Part shown: one piece after another, positions 37,949 through 47,270 of the stretch | Layout of the letters: the number at the start of each line of letters is the position of its first letter | Numbering within the stretch: the stretch's first letter is position 1 | From: JALOKP01 sp963800865 | Lineage (GTDB): Bacteria; Acidobacteriota; Polarisedimenticolia; J045 | Reading direction: 5' to 3' | Length of the DNA stretch: 64,000 nt | Assembly: GCA_963800865.1 (NCBI GenBank) | Contig: CAWDCL010000004.1 | Coordinates: 2,418,001 to 2,482,000, forward strand | Notes under the pieces: generated by a model | The model's database searches: none | Told to the model about the DNA's origin: nothing | The model's input: the letters and a program-made list of their open reading frames with translations, nothing else | Program-made: the position numbers and the translations under genes

Positions 37949-40143
37949 GGACTGGTCTCCTCGTCCGCGGGGGCCACCGCCGCGGCCGGCAATTCGATCA
38001 CGAATCGCGTACCGCCGCCCGGGTTGTCCTCGGCGCGGATCCGTCCGCCGTGGTCGGTCACGATGCGGTGCACGATCGCCAGCCCGAGCCCGGTACCGCC
38101 GGGGCGCCGCGTGAAACTCGGCAGGAACAGTTGCTCGCGCGCCCCCTCGGGAAGCCCGGGGCCGTTGTCGGCGACCTCCAGCACGACCGGCCACTGCCCG
38201 GGCTGCCGCCGGGTGCGGACGCCGATCCGGCCGCCGGCGCCGAGCAGCGCGACCGCGTTGTCGAGCAGGTTGATCAGCGCGCGGCGCATCGCCTCGGGGT
38301 CGACCGCGTGCGGCGGCAGGTCGGCGGCGAACTCGGTCACGAAGCGGATCTGCGGGTGCGAGGTCCGGTAGAGGGCGAGCGCCTCCTCGGCCACCTTGCC
38401 GACGTCTCCCGGCTCCGGGCGCAGTTCCGGCAGCCGCGCGAAGCGCGAGAACTCGTCCACCAGACCCTTGAGGCTGTCCACCTCGCGCACGATGTTGCCG
38501 ACCATCTCCTCCAGGACCTCTCCGGCTTCGCCGGGACTGCGGCGATACCGGCGCAGGAGCCGTTCGGCGGAGAGCCGGATCGGCGTCAGCGGGTTCTTGA
38601 ACTCGTGCGCCAGCCGCCGCGCCACCTCGCCCCACGCCGCGAGCCGCTCGGCGCGACGCAGCGGGGTCAGGTCCTCGAGCACGACCAGCACCCCTTCGCC
38701 GCGGCCCGGGATGCCGAAGCGGGCGGCCGTCGCCTCCACCATCGCCTCCGTCCCCTCCACCGCGACCGGCACCTCGCGGCTCGAGCGCCGCGCCCAGCCC
38801 TCCAGCACGGGCTGGACGACGCGGTAGACCGCCTCGCGGCCGCCGGAGAGCGCCTCGGCCACGGGCGCGCCGCGCGGCAGGTCGGCCAGCCGCAGCAGTT
38901 CGAGGGCCGCGCGGTTGGCGGTCGCCACGCGGGCGTCGGCGTCGAGGCTGAGCACGCCGACCGGGATCGCCTCGAGAATCGTCTCGATGTAGCGCCGCCG
39001 GCCTTCGATCTCGCGCCGCTGGCGCTGGATCTCGCCGGCCATGCGGTTGAACGAGGCGACCAGCTGCCCGATCTCGTCGTCGCCACTCCCCGGGACGCGG
39101 TAGGTCAGGTCTCCTCCGGCCAGCGCCTCCGTGCCGCGCGCGAGCGCCAGGATCGGGTTCGTGATCTGGCCCGCGACGTAGAAGCTGGTCCAGACCGCGG
39201 CAAACAGGACGAGCAGCGTCAGCAGCGCGAAGAGCGCGACGTAGAGCCGTTGCACCACCGGCCGGCGCGCCCCGTAGTCCTCGACCTCCCGCCCCGAGAG
39301 CAGGACGCTGTCGATGCGGCGCGCCTCCTCTTCGGGGATGTAGACCGCCGCCCAGGCCACGGCGACCGTCTCCCCTTTCACCCGCACCGCTTCGGTGGCG
39401 ACCGTGCGCCAGCCGTAGACGAGCCGGTCGCTGGTCAGCCCCCCGCGCCCGGTCTCGAAGGTCTCGCGGACGATCGCCTCCGGCACGCGCGTCAGCTCGG
39501 TCGGAAGCGCCGTCGACGCGCCGCTCCGCACGACTTCCGCGACCGCGACCGGGCTCCCGCTCTCGAAGGCCGCCCCGACCGCCGTCAGCGCGTAGCGGCG
39601 CCGCAGCTCGTCGAGCGCACGCGCCAGCTCGCCGCGCGGCGCGGGGGGGTCCTTCCCGAGCGGGCCGCGAGCGAGGTCCTCGGCGACCACGCGCGCGAAG
39701 TGCCGCGCCTCCTCCGAGGCCTCGCGCTGGGCCCGCTGCGCGACCGCGGCGGCCTGGTCCATCGTCTTCGCGATGTCGGGCGGGATCAGGTCGGACAACG
39801 AGCGCAGCACGATCGCGACCGCACCCCCGAAGAGGGTCAGCGAAGGGATCAGGACCAGGAAGAAGAAGGCGAAGAAGACCCGCGCCTGGAGCCGGGCGCC
39901 GAGGATGCCGCTGCGCCGGCCGGCCAGGACTCGGGCGACGTTCCGGACGATGAGCGCGGCGACCGCGAAGGCCAGCAGGACCAGCGCCGCGGCGAGGCCG
40001 GAGAGCAGGGTCTTGTCGCCGGCAAGCCGCGTGTCGCCGAGCTTGCCGCGCTGGATGACGTAGTAGAGGACGGCGGTGAGGAGGAACGAAAGACCGACGA
40101 TCGTGAACAGCAGCCGGTCGGAGCGGAGGCGGTCGCGCAGCAT
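37945..40143 (-). CDS. ntrY: Sensor histidine kinase, NtrY-like
   Basis: A 732-residue membrane sensor: three to four N-terminal membrane helices (about 12-110), a periplasmic segment, another helix near 300, then HAMP (TNPILALARGTEALAGGDLT), a PAS domain, HisKA with the phospho-acceptor His in RRLAHEFKNPLTPIRLSAER (near 515), and HATPase with NLLDNAVAL, VADNGPGLPEG and GGTGLGLAIVH. The architecture is that of NtrY, whose partner NtrX is the next gene. It begins only four bases after lpxC. Confidence 0.93.
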   Translation of the reverse strand: MLRDRLRSDRLLFTIVGLSFLLTAVLYYVIQRGKLGDTRLAGDKTLLSGLAAALVLLAFAVAALIVRNVARVLAGRRSGILGARLQARVFFAFFFLVLIPSLTLFGGAVAIVLRSLSDLIPPDIAKTMDQAAAVAQRAQREASEEARHFARVVAEDLARGPLGKDPPAPRGELARALDELRRRYALTAVGAAFESGSPVAVAEVVRSGASTALPTELTRVPEAIVRETFETGRGGLTSDRLVYGWRTVATEAVRVKGETVAVAWAAVYIPEEEARRIDSVLLSGREVEDYGARRPVVQRLYVALFALLTLLVLFAAVWTSFYVAGQITNPILALARGTEALAGGDLTYRVPGSGDDEIGQLVASFNRMAGEIQRQRREIEGRRRYIETILEAIPVGVLSLDADARVATANRAALELLRLADLPRGAPVAEALSGGREAVYRVVQPVLEGWARRSSREVPVAVEGTEAMVEATAARFGIPGRGEGVLVVLEDLTPLRRAERLAAWGEVARRLAHEFKNPLTPIRLSAERLLRRYRRSPGEAGEVLEEMVGNIVREVDSLKGLVDEFSRFARLPELRPEPGDVGKVAEEALALYRTSHPQIRFVTEFAADLPPHAVDPEAMRRALINLLDNAVALLGAGGRIGVRTRRQPGQWPVVLEVADNGPGLPEGAREQLFLPSFTRRPGGTGLGLAIVHRIVTDHGGRIRAEDNPGGGTRFVIELPAAAVAPADEETSP

Positions 40144-40147
40144 CCGG

Positions 40148-41056
40148 TCAACGCGCGCGGCCGGGCGGGGCGGGCCGCGACGGCGGCTCGGTCGGCCCCC
40201 CCGGGCCGCTTTCGAAGATCCAGTTCGAGCGATCGGCGAGCAGCGCGTCCGCCAACCGGCCGTGCAGGTCGTGCCCCGCGCGCCAGGCGACGATCCGGCC
40301 CGACAGCCCGCAGCCCAGGAGGGCCAGGTCGCCGACCAGGTCGAGCATCTTGTGACGCACGAACTCGTCGCGGAACCGGAGGTCGACCCCCTTGATCCCG
40401 TCGTCGTCGACCAGGATCGCGTTGTCGAGCGAGCCTCCCTTGATCAGCCCCGCGCGCTGGAGCTTCTCGATGTCGCGCCGCATCCCGAACGTGCGCGCGG
40501 CGGCGAGCTTGTTCAGGAAGTCGTCGGGCTGGTCGAGCCGGACGGTGACCTCCTGGTAGCCGAGGTGCTCGTGCTCGAAGTCGATCGCCGTGGTGACCCG
40601 CAGGCCGTCGCCCGGCTCGATCGTGATCCGGCGCTCCTCGTCGCCGACGACCAGCTTCTGCGTCACCACGATCCGCGGGTAGCCGGCCGCCTGGTCGACC
40701 AGGCCGGCATCCAGGATGGCGCGCACGAAAGGGAGCGAGGAGCCGTCGAGGATCGGCAGCTCGGCGCCGGACATCCGGACCCGGACGTTGTCGACGCCCA
40801 GGGCATAGAGGGCGGCCATCAGGTGCTCGGGGGTGTCGATCGTCGCCCCGTCCCGCTCCAGGCGCGTGGCGTGCATCATCGGGCTGCGAAACTGCTCGAG
40901 CGCCGGGATCTCCAGCCCGCCGGCCGCCTCCAGCTCGAACACGACACCGCCGCCCGGCGGCGCCGGCAGGAGGTCGATCCGCTCGGTCCGGCCGTGATGC
41001 AGGCCGATCCCCTCGAGCCGGACGGGGGCGGCAAGGGTCCGCTGCTGACGCACCAT
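40148..41056 (-). CDS. lpxC: UDP-3-O-acyl-N-acetylglucosamine deacetylase LpxC
   Basis: LpxC is the zinc-dependent committed step of lipid A synthesis. Zinc and catalytic residues are visible: TPEHLMAAL (Glu77/His78) and RHKMLDLVGDLALLG (His and Asp ligands), with FNKLAAARTFG-like and SLDNAILVDDDGI blocks between. Length 302 residues is normal. No Shine-Dalgarno precedes the ATG, and a -10-like TATAGAAT lies six bases upstream, so the message could be leaderless. It starts the 21-kb minus-strand envelope run. Confidence 0.96.
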   Translation of the reverse strand: MVRQQRTLAAPVRLEGIGLHHGRTERIDLLPAPPGGGVVFELEAAGGLEIPALEQFRSPMMHATRLERDGATIDTPEHLMAALYALGVDNVRVRMSGAELPILDGSSLPFVRAILDAGLVDQAAGYPRIVVTQKLVVGDEERRITIEPGDGLRVTTAIDFEHEHLGYQEVTVRLDQPDDFLNKLAAARTFGMRRDIEKLQRAGLIKGGSLDNAILVDDDGIKGVDLRFRDEFVRHKMLDLVGDLALLGCGLSGRIVAWRAGHDLHGRLADALLADRSNWIFESGPGGPTEPPSRPAPPGRAR

Positions 41057-41127
41057 GAGACGATTCTATACTGTTGACCCGGCGAGACCTGCCATCGACA
41101 ATGGCGGCTCCCGGCCCGGAGGATCCG

Positions 41128-42138
41128 ATGAACGAGCGTGCCCTGTCCGCCGAGACCATGGATGGCGTCATCGATCGGCTCGCCGACGCGCTTCGCGACG
41201 AGCTCTCCGCGATCCAGCTCCCGCCGCCGGTGATCCGCACGCCGGACCGGCTCCGGGCCGCCTGTACCGCGCTGCGCGAGGCTCCGGGGCAGGTGGCGCT
41301 GCTGCGCTCGCTGCTCGCGAGCGCGCGCGAGGCCGGCGCGCGGGCGGCGTTGTTCGTGGTGAAGCAGGACCGGATCGAGGGCTGGGAAGGGACCGGCTTC
41401 GACGACCTGGAATTCCACGGCGTCGAGCTCCCGCGCGGCGAGGCGGCGATCGAGGCCCTGCTCGCGGAGCAGCGGCCGATCGCCCTCGACGCCGAATCCG
41501 GCGTTCCGGCGCCCGATTTCGGGCAGACTCCCCGTTCGCCGGCGGTGCTGGTGCCGGTGCTGGTCCACGGCAAGCTGGTCGCGATCGTCTACGCCGACCC
41601 GGCCGAGCACGGCTCCCCGGTGGACGTCACCGCGCTCGAGGTCCTGGGCGTGGTCGGCGGGCTCGCGATCGAGCGGCTGGCGCTCGCGCGCTGGTCCCAG
41701 CGGCCGGCCGAAGGCTCGGCGGGCGAGCCCGCGGCGCGCCCCGCGGACGGGACCTCGGCGATGGTCTCGCAGCCGGTCGCCTCCGCGCCTGCGCTCCACG
41801 CCGGCTTCGCCGCGCCGACCGGACCGATCGGTCCCCCGACCGGACCCGAATCCGGCCCGGGCGGCGTCTCCCCCGAGGTCCAGGATGCCCGGCGCTTCGC
41901 CCGGCTGCTGATGGAGGAGATCTGCCTCTATCACGCCGACAAGGTCGACGAGGGCCGGGCCCAGGGCGACCTGCTCTCGCGCCTCTCGGAGCAGGTCGAG
42001 CGCGCGCGGCAGATGTACGAGCAGCGCGTTCCGGCGGAGGTCCGGGGGGTGAGCGACTTTTTCGACGAAGCGCTGGTGCGCGTCCTCGCCGCCGGCGATG
42101 CGAACGCGCTCGGGCGCGTGGGCCGCGCCGCGATCTGA
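41128..42138 (+). CDS. Unknown cytoplasmic protein with GAF-like domain
   Basis: I do not recognise a named family. The 336-residue product has no signal peptide or membrane segment. Residues about 60-205 look like a GAF-type sensor fold (ALFVVKQDRIEGWEGTGFDD, PAVLVPVLVHGKLVAIVYAD, VTALEVLGVVGGLAIERLAL). A Pro/Ala/Gly-rich linker follows, and a conserved-looking helical C-terminus ends it (ARRFARLLMEEICLYHADKV). The ATG follows GGAGG by five bases. It is divergent from lpxC and convergent with dapF, so it is a single-gene unit. Confidence 0.75.
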   Translation: MNERALSAETMDGVIDRLADALRDELSAIQLPPPVIRTPDRLRAACTALREAPGQVALLRSLLASAREAGARAALFVVKQDRIEGWEGTGFDDLEFHGVELPRGEAAIEALLAEQRPIALDAESGVPAPDFGQTPRSPAVLVPVLVHGKLVAIVYADPAEHGSPVDVTALEVLGVVGGLAIERLALARWSQRPAEGSAGEPAARPADGTSAMVSQPVASAPALHAGFAAPTGPIGPPTGPESGPGGVSPEVQDARRFARLLMEEICLYHADKVDEGRAQGDLLSRLSEQVERARQMYEQRVPAEVRGVSDFFDEALVRVLAAGDANALGRVGRAAI

Positions 42139-42139
42139 C

Positions 42140-42164
42140 CGCGGCCGGGCGGCACCCGGCCGCG
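42140..42164. terminator. Bidirectional hairpin between convergent genes
   Basis: A perfect 10-bp inverted repeat (CGCGGCCGGG, loop CGGCA, CCCGGCCGCG) fills the 30-base gap between two converging genes. There is no T tract, so it may act with Rho or simply protect 3' ends. Confidence 0.55.
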
Positions 42165-42168
42165 CGCG

Positions 42169-42972
42169 CTACCACTCCGCGAGCAGGCCCCGGAAGACGA
42201 CGCGCGCCGGACCCGAGAGGACCGCGCCGCCCCCCGCCGGCGCGAGCTCGACCGCCAGCGGGATGCCGGCCGGGGGAAAGACGACAAATCGCCCGCCGGC
42301 CCCCGGCGGGGACTCGCAGAAGGCCGCCGCGGCCCAGGCCCCGCTCCCGCAGGCCAGCGTCTCGCCGCTGCCGCGCTCGAAGGTGCGCACGAACAGGGTC
42401 CGGTCCGACGCCTCCCGCACCAGCGTGACGTTCACCTCACCCGCGAGGTCGGGGCGGGCCGCGAAGAGCCGCTCGGCCAGCAGCGGCAGGGCGAGGCGCG
42501 CTCCCTCCGGCTCGCGGGCGACGACGTGCGGGACGCCGGCACGGACCAGCCGCGCCGGGAGGGCCTCGCCGGAGGGGAGCGAAAGCGACACCGGGGCCTC
42601 GTCGATCGATGGACGCGCCGCGTGGATGGCGACCGCCGCTCCGTCGACCGTGGCCTCGACGGTGAACCCCGGGAAGACCAGCTCGAGCGGCGAACGGGAA
42701 AGGCCGCGCTCGACCGCGAAACGGGCCGCGCAACGCGCGCCGTTGCCGCAGAACGCGGCGCGGCTGCCGTCGGCGTTGCGATAGTCCACCACGACGCGCC
42801 CAGGACCTGCGTCGGTGATCGCGAGCAGCCCGTCCGCGCCGACTCCCGTTCCGCGCGCGCAGAGCCGCCGCGCCAGCTCGTCGCCGGGACCCGGCAGCCC
42901 GTCGCGCCCGTCGAGGACGACGAAGTCGTTGCCGGCCCCCTCCATCTTCCAGAACGAGAGGTCGCCGGTCAT
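42169..42972 (-). CDS. dapF: Diaminopimelate epimerase DapF
   Basis: DapF converts LL- to meso-diaminopimelate for lysine and peptidoglycan synthesis. Both catalytic cysteines are present, in AAFCGNGARC (near residue 75) and LACGSGAWA (near 215), along with the N-terminal KMEGAGNDFVVLD. Length is 267 residues. The ATG overlaps the stop of the upstream lipoprotein gene by four bases. Confidence 0.96.
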   Translation of the reverse strand: MTGDLSFWKMEGAGNDFVVLDGRDGLPGPGDELARRLCARGTGVGADGLLAITDAGPGRVVVDYRNADGSRAAFCGNGARCAARFAVERGLSRSPLELVFPGFTVEATVDGAAVAIHAARPSIDEAPVSLSLPSGEALPARLVRAGVPHVVAREPEGARLALPLLAERLFAARPDLAGEVNVTLVREASDRTLFVRTFERGSGETLACGSGAWAAAAFCESPPGAGGRFVVFPPAGIPLAVELAPAGGGAVLSGPARVVFRGLLAEW

Positions 42973-44039
42973 CGCGCGTCCCCCGCGGGCGGTCGGGCCG
43001 AGACCCAGTCGGTAGGTCCGACCGTGGCCGATCGGTTCCCGCTGGCGTCCTCGGCGAAGACCCGGTAGCGGTAGCGCGCCGCCGGCTCGACCGCGTCGTC
43101 CAGGAAGAACGCGTCGGGGGCCTCCGCGCGCCCGCGTGCGAGGAACTCCGGCTCCCCGTCGCGCTGGCGCTCGACGATCCAGGCCTTCTCGTCCGGCGCG
43201 CCGCCCGGGTACCACAGGACGCGGATCTGCCCGGCCTCGGCGACCGCGTCGAGATCGCGCGGTGGAGCGGGCGGGAAGCGGTCCTGGTAGTCGATCGCGG
43301 CGAGCTGCTGCGGCGGCCCCTCGACCGGCAGCTGCGTCCCCGCGCCGGCGAACGCGGCGAGGTAGACGACCGTCTCGCCGTAGCGCGGCGCCTCGTCGAG
43401 GAACACCCCGGTCTTCGCGGCCACGGTGCGGAGGGGATCCCACGGCTCTCCGGCGGGCGGCGACCAGCGGTAGATCCGGACCGCCTCGGCCCGCGCATCC
43501 TCGGGCGGAGTCCAGCGCAGCTCGATCCCCTTCTCGCGCGGCTCGGCCGCGAGCGTCGTCATCGCCGGCAGGGACGGCCGGAGCACCGGCAGCGCGGCGC
43601 GGGGAGAGGCCAGCGAGCGGGCCCGCTCGTCGGCCAGGGTCAGCGCCAGGACGAGTTCCTGGGCTTCCGGAAACGCCGTCAGCGGGACCGCGTCGCGCCG
43701 CGTCGCGGAGGTCTCCGCGTCGGGCGCGAACGGCGGCAGGGGGAGCTCCCGCGCGACGCGACGGAACTCGCGGTCGCGATTCGCCGCCATCCAGGACGAG
43801 CCCTGCCCGGCGCCGCTGGGCGTGAAGAGGATGACCGGGCGCGCGGGCGGGCGCAGCGCGCCTCCGCCCACGATCCGCAGCGCGTAGCGCGCCTCGAACT
43901 GCAGCTCCTCGCCGCGCTCGCGCCAGCGAACCTCGCGCGGGGGCTCGGGAAAGTGGGGCAGCGGCGGCCTCGGCGGCCCGCGGTGCCCGCAACCGAAGGC
44001 CGCGAGCGCGAGCGGGAGAAGGGCGGCGGCGGCTCTCAT
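42969..44039 (-). CDS. Predicted lipoprotein with fibronectin type III-like domains
   Basis: A 356-residue product with a lipobox (LAAFGC, Cys17), suggesting a lipid-anchored periplasmic or outer-membrane protein. Two beta-sandwich repeats are suggested by IELRWTPPEDARAEAVRIYR, VFLDEAPRYGETVVYLA, IRVLWYPGGAPDEKAWIVER and YRYRVFAEDASGNRS, the usual fibronectin III pattern. No enzymatic domain is seen. It lies one base after the hslU stop and overlaps dapF, so it is cotranscribed with both; its function is unknown. Confidence 0.8.
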   Translation of the reverse strand: MRAAAALLPLALAAFGCGHRGPPRPPLPHFPEPPREVRWRERGEELQFEARYALRIVGGGALRPPARPVILFTPSGAGQGSSWMAANRDREFRRVARELPLPPFAPDAETSATRRDAVPLTAFPEAQELVLALTLADERARSLASPRAALPVLRPSLPAMTTLAAEPREKGIELRWTPPEDARAEAVRIYRWSPPAGEPWDPLRTVAAKTGVFLDEAPRYGETVVYLAAFAGAGTQLPVEGPPQQLAAIDYQDRFPPAPPRDLDAVAEAGQIRVLWYPGGAPDEKAWIVERQRDGEPEFLARGRAEAPDAFFLDDAVEPAARYRYRVFAEDASGNRSATVGPTDWVSARPPAGDAR

Positions 44040-44040
44040 C

Positions 44041-45429
44041 TCACAGGGCGAAGCGCGCGAGGTCCTGGCGCGCGACCAGCTCGGACAGGGCCGCTCGCAC
44101 GGCGGGCGCATCGATCGCGGCCGACCCCGAGGTGCGGTCGGGCGCGTCGAACAGCAGCGGCCCGAGCAGCCGCTCCAGCACCGTCGCCAGCCGCCGGGCA
44201 CCGATGTCCTCGACCGCCTCGTTGACGCGGTCCGCGATCTCGGCGATCTCGCGCAGCGCCTCATCGGTGAACTGGAGCTCCACGCCGTCGACCGCGAGCA
44301 GGCTCTGGTACTGCCGCACCAGCGCGTTCTTCGGCACGGTCAGGATCTCGTACAGCTCCTGCCGGGTCAGGCGCTGCAGCTCCACGCGGATCGGGAAGCG
44401 GCCCTGCAGCTCGGGCAGCAGGTCCGACGGCTTGGCCGAGTGGAACGCGCCGGCCGCGATGAACAGGATGTGGTCGGTGCGCACGGGGCCGCGCTTGGTC
44501 TGGACGATCGTCCCCTCGACGATCGGCAGCAGGTCGCGCTGCACCCCCTGGCGGCTGACGTCGGGCCCGCTGGCGCTCCCCCCGCCCGCGACCTTGTCGA
44601 GCTCGTCGATGAAGACGATCCCGGTCTGCTCGACGCGCTGCGTCGCCTCCTTCACCAGCGTCGACTCGTCGAGCCGGCGGTCCTCCTCCTCGCGCTGCAG
44701 GATCTCGCGCGCCTCGCGCACGCTGACCCGGGTCCGCTTCGTCCGGTGCCCCGTGAACCCGGGCAGCATCTCGCCGAGCTTGACCTCCATCTCGTCCATG
44801 CCGGGACCGCCGGCGATCCGGAAGGCCGGCTTCTCCTCGTCCGGGAGCTCGATCTCGACCGTGCGATCCTCGAGCTCCCCGCCGCGCAGACGGCCGCGCA
44901 GCTCCTCGCGGGCCTCGATCCACTCGCGCCCGTCCGGGGTGCCGGAGCGCGGCCCGGCGAGCAGCTCGAGCAGCCGGTCCTCCGTCGCGCGGACCGCCGC
45001 GGCGGCGACTTCGCGCCGCCGCTCGCGACGAACCAGCTCGATCGAGAGCTCCAGGAGGTCCCGGATCATCGATTCGACATCGCGGCCGACGTAGCCGACC
45101 TCGGTGTACTTGGTCGCCTCGACCTTGAGGAACGGGCTGCCGACGAGCCGCGCCAGGCGCCGCGCGATCTCGGTCTTCCCCACCCCGGTCGGCCCGATCA
45201 TCAGGATGTTCTTCGGCAGCACCTCCTCGGCCTGCTCGGCGGGGAGCTGCTTGCGGCGCCAGCGGTTCCGCAGGGCCACCGCGACCGCACGCTTCGCCTC
45301 CCGCTGCCCGATGATGTAGGCATCGAGCTCGGCCACCACCTGGGTGGGGGTCAGGTCGTCCTGGCGCCCGAGCGGCCCGCCGGGCTCGAGCGGCGGCGGA
45401 CCGCCGCTGCCGGGCATGTAGAACACCAT
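44041..45429 (-). CDS. hslU: HslU (ClpY) ATPase subunit of the HslUV protease
   Basis: HslU unfolds substrates for the HslV peptidase. The 462-residue protein begins its conserved part with DLTPTQVVAELDAYIIGQ, has Walker A GPTGVGKTEIARRLA near 68, the pore motif GYVGRD, an intermediate I-domain (about 110-240), Walker B GIVFIDELDKVA, and ends LARFAL, the tail that docks into HslV. It follows hslV by 16 bases. Confidence 0.96.
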   Translation of the reverse strand: MVFYMPGSGGPPPLEPGGPLGRQDDLTPTQVVAELDAYIIGQREAKRAVAVALRNRWRRKQLPAEQAEEVLPKNILMIGPTGVGKTEIARRLARLVGSPFLKVEATKYTEVGYVGRDVESMIRDLLELSIELVRRERRREVAAAAVRATEDRLLELLAGPRSGTPDGREWIEAREELRGRLRGGELEDRTVEIELPDEEKPAFRIAGGPGMDEMEVKLGEMLPGFTGHRTKRTRVSVREAREILQREEEDRRLDESTLVKEATQRVEQTGIVFIDELDKVAGGGSASGPDVSRQGVQRDLLPIVEGTIVQTKRGPVRTDHILFIAAGAFHSAKPSDLLPELQGRFPIRVELQRLTRQELYEILTVPKNALVRQYQSLLAVDGVELQFTDEALREIAEIADRVNEAVEDIGARRLATVLERLLGPLLFDAPDRTSGSAAIDAPAVRAALSELVARQDLARFAL

Positions 45430-45445
45430 CGTCGACTCCCCGTGG

Positions 45446-45991
45446 TCAATCCCCGAGCGTCTCGCAGACGATCCGGTCGTTGGTATAGATGTCGATCGAG
45501 GCCGCGGTCTTCAGCGCCGCGACCGCGATCTCGCGGGCCGGCAGCTCCGTGTGGAGAACGAGCGCGCGCGCCGCGGCGAGCGCCGCCGAGCCGCCGCTGC
45601 CGATCGCGATCACCCCGTCGTCCGGCTCGATCAGGTCGCCGGTTCCGGAGAGCAGCAGCGTGTGCTCGCGGTCGGCGACGAGCAGCAGGGCCTCGAGGCG
45701 CCGCAGCGCGCGGTCCTGGCGCCAGTCGCGCGCCAGCTCGATCGCCGCGCGCTCGAGCCGCCCGCCGTGCTGCTCGAGACGCTCCTCGAAGCGCTGCAGC
45801 AGCGCGAACGCGTCGGCCGCCCCGCCCGCGAAGCCGGCCAGGATGCGGCCCTCGGAGAGCCGCCGTACCTTGCGCGCCCCCTCCTTGACGATCGTACGGT
45901 CGAGCGTCACCTGCCCGTCGGCGGCCATCGCCACCTGTCCCGCCCGACGCACCGCGACGACGGTGGTCGAAGTGACCCGAGCCCTCGTCAC
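45446..45991 (-). CDS. hslV: HslV (ClpQ) threonine peptidase
   Basis: HslV is the proteasome-like chamber of HslUV. The GTG start at 45991 gives 181 residues, with an eight-residue propeptide before the mature TTVVAVRR; Thr9 is the expected nucleophile. The VTLDRTIVKEGARKVRRL and IGSGGSAALAAARAL blocks are conserved. The start overlaps the bamD stop by four bases. Confidence 0.95.
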   Translation of the reverse strand: MTRARVTSTTVVAVRRAGQVAMAADGQVTLDRTIVKEGARKVRRLSEGRILAGFAGGAADAFALLQRFEERLEQHGGRLERAAIELARDWRQDRALRRLEALLLVADREHTLLLSGTGDLIEPDDGVIAIGSGGSAALAAARALVLHTELPAREIAVAALKTAASIDIYTNDRIVCETLGD

Positions 45992-46872
45992 GCGCCCCCC
46001 GGGCGCGACGGGCTCGTCGCCGGCGGCGGCTCGGGCGCGGCGGCCGGGGCCGCTTCGGGGAGGGCGGCGGGGAGCGCGGCCAGCTCCGATTTCGCCTGTT
46101 CCGCGAGCTTGCCGGCCGGATAGTCGGCGATCAGCCGTTCGAACGAGAGGCGCGCCTTGGCCGGGTCGCCGACCTTCGCGTAGGCCTGCCCGAGCTGGAA
46201 CATCGCCTGCTCGCGCCGCAGCGACGACGGATACAGATCGATCATCCCGGAGAGCCGCCCGATCTCGCCCAGCGGCTTGCCCCGCTGCCGGTAGAACTCG
46301 GCGACCAGCCACTCGTGCTCGGACAACAGGTCCCCGGCGCGGGCCATGGCCTGGATCGCGGCCAGGCGCCAGACGTCCGGCTCCGGGAGCTCGCGGATCA
46401 TCGCCTGGAAATGATCGCGGGCGCGGCGCGGGTATTCCTGGTCGTTGGCCGGGTCGCTCGCCTGCTGCATCAGGCAGCTTCCGACCTGGAACCGGGCGTA
46501 CGACGACATCGGGTGCAGCGGGTAGAAGTTGAGGAACTGCTCGTAGCGGCTCTGGGCCTCGATCGCGCTGGTCGTGCCGAGCTGGAAGAAGTAGGCGTCG
46601 GCGAGCGCGAGCTTGACCATCGGGTCGAGCGTCTCCCCGACCGGGCTGACCATCCCGACGTCCCCGAGCCGCGTCGTGGCCTCGGAGAAGCGCCGCTTCT
46701 CGATCATCTGCCGGGCCTCGAGGTAGAGCGCCTCGTTGTCCTCGCTGAGCTTTCCCTGCCGCTTCTTGGAGCTGCTGCAGCCCGGCGCGGCGGCGACGAG
46801 CAGGGCCAGCGCCGCCGCGAGGGCGAGCCGGGCGGCGGGGCCGGCGGTCGTTCGGGTGATCAGGCGGTCCAC
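45988..46872 (-). CDS. bamD: Outer-membrane assembly lipoprotein, BamD-like
   Basis: BamD is the essential TPR lipoprotein of the BAM complex. The 294-residue product has a signal peptide and lipobox ending at Cys32 (AAAPGC). TPR-like helices follow, including ALADAYFFQLGTTSAIEAQ, SRYEQFLNFYPLHPMSSYAR and FQLGQAYAKVGDPAKARLSF, the spacing seen in BamD/YfiO. A Pro/Ala-rich tail ends the protein. A YbgF/CpoB-like identity is less likely. Confidence 0.85.
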   Translation of the reverse strand: MDRLITRTTAGPAARLALAAALALLVAAAPGCSSSKKRQGKLSEDNEALYLEARQMIEKRRFSEATTRLGDVGMVSPVGETLDPMVKLALADAYFFQLGTTSAIEAQSRYEQFLNFYPLHPMSSYARFQVGSCLMQQASDPANDQEYPRRARDHFQAMIRELPEPDVWRLAAIQAMARAGDLLSEHEWLVAEFYRQRGKPLGEIGRLSGMIDLYPSSLRREQAMFQLGQAYAKVGDPAKARLSFERLIADYPAGKLAEQAKSELAALPAALPEAAPAAAPEPPPATSPSRPGGA

Positions 46873-47270
46873 GGCAGGAGCCTCTCCATCAGTTCGGGCG
46901 GGAGCCGCTGCGGCCGCCCGTCGCGGCCCACGGCCGCGTGCACGCTGAAGCCCTCGGCCAGGTCGGCGCCGTCTCCGGGCCGCACGATCCGGTACTCGAA
47001 CCGGACCCGCACCGGGGACAGTCCGCCGATCGCGGTGCGGACCTCGAGCGCCTCATCGTAGCGCGCCGGCCGCCGATAGCGAGCCCCGGCCTCGATCACC
47101 GGGAAGAGGACCCCCCGCTCGTCCTCCAGGACGCCGTACGGGAGGCCCGCGGCGCGCATCAGCTCGGTGCGGCCGAGCTCGAACCAGACGAGGTAGTGCG
47201 TGTGGTGCGCCACCCCCATCCGGTCGACTTCGGGGTAGCGCACGCGGAACGGAGTGGACTCGATCCTCAC
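46860..47270 (-). CDS. ybgC: YbgC-family acyl-CoA thioesterase (hot-dog fold)
   Basis: The 136-residue protein has the 4HBT motif YPEVDRMGVAHHTHYLVWFE with the catalytic Asp, and the strand VRFEYRIVRPGDG. YbgC proteins hydrolyse short-chain or acyl-ACP-type thioesters and are often linked to tol-pal; no tol genes are here. It overlaps rpe by four bases and bamD by 13. Confidence 0.9.
   Translation of the reverse strand: MRIESTPFRVRYPEVDRMGVAHHTHYLVWFELGRTELMRAAGLPYGVLEDERGVLFPVIEAGARYRRPARYDEALEVRTAIGGLSPVRVRFEYRIVRPGDGADLAEGFSVHAAVGRDGRPQRLPPELMERLLPWTA

Noticed and set aside
41057..41127. A plus-strand promoter TTGACC with ACAATG for the unknown gene
   Set aside because: The spacing is 18 and the -10 matches only 3 of 6, too weak to list.
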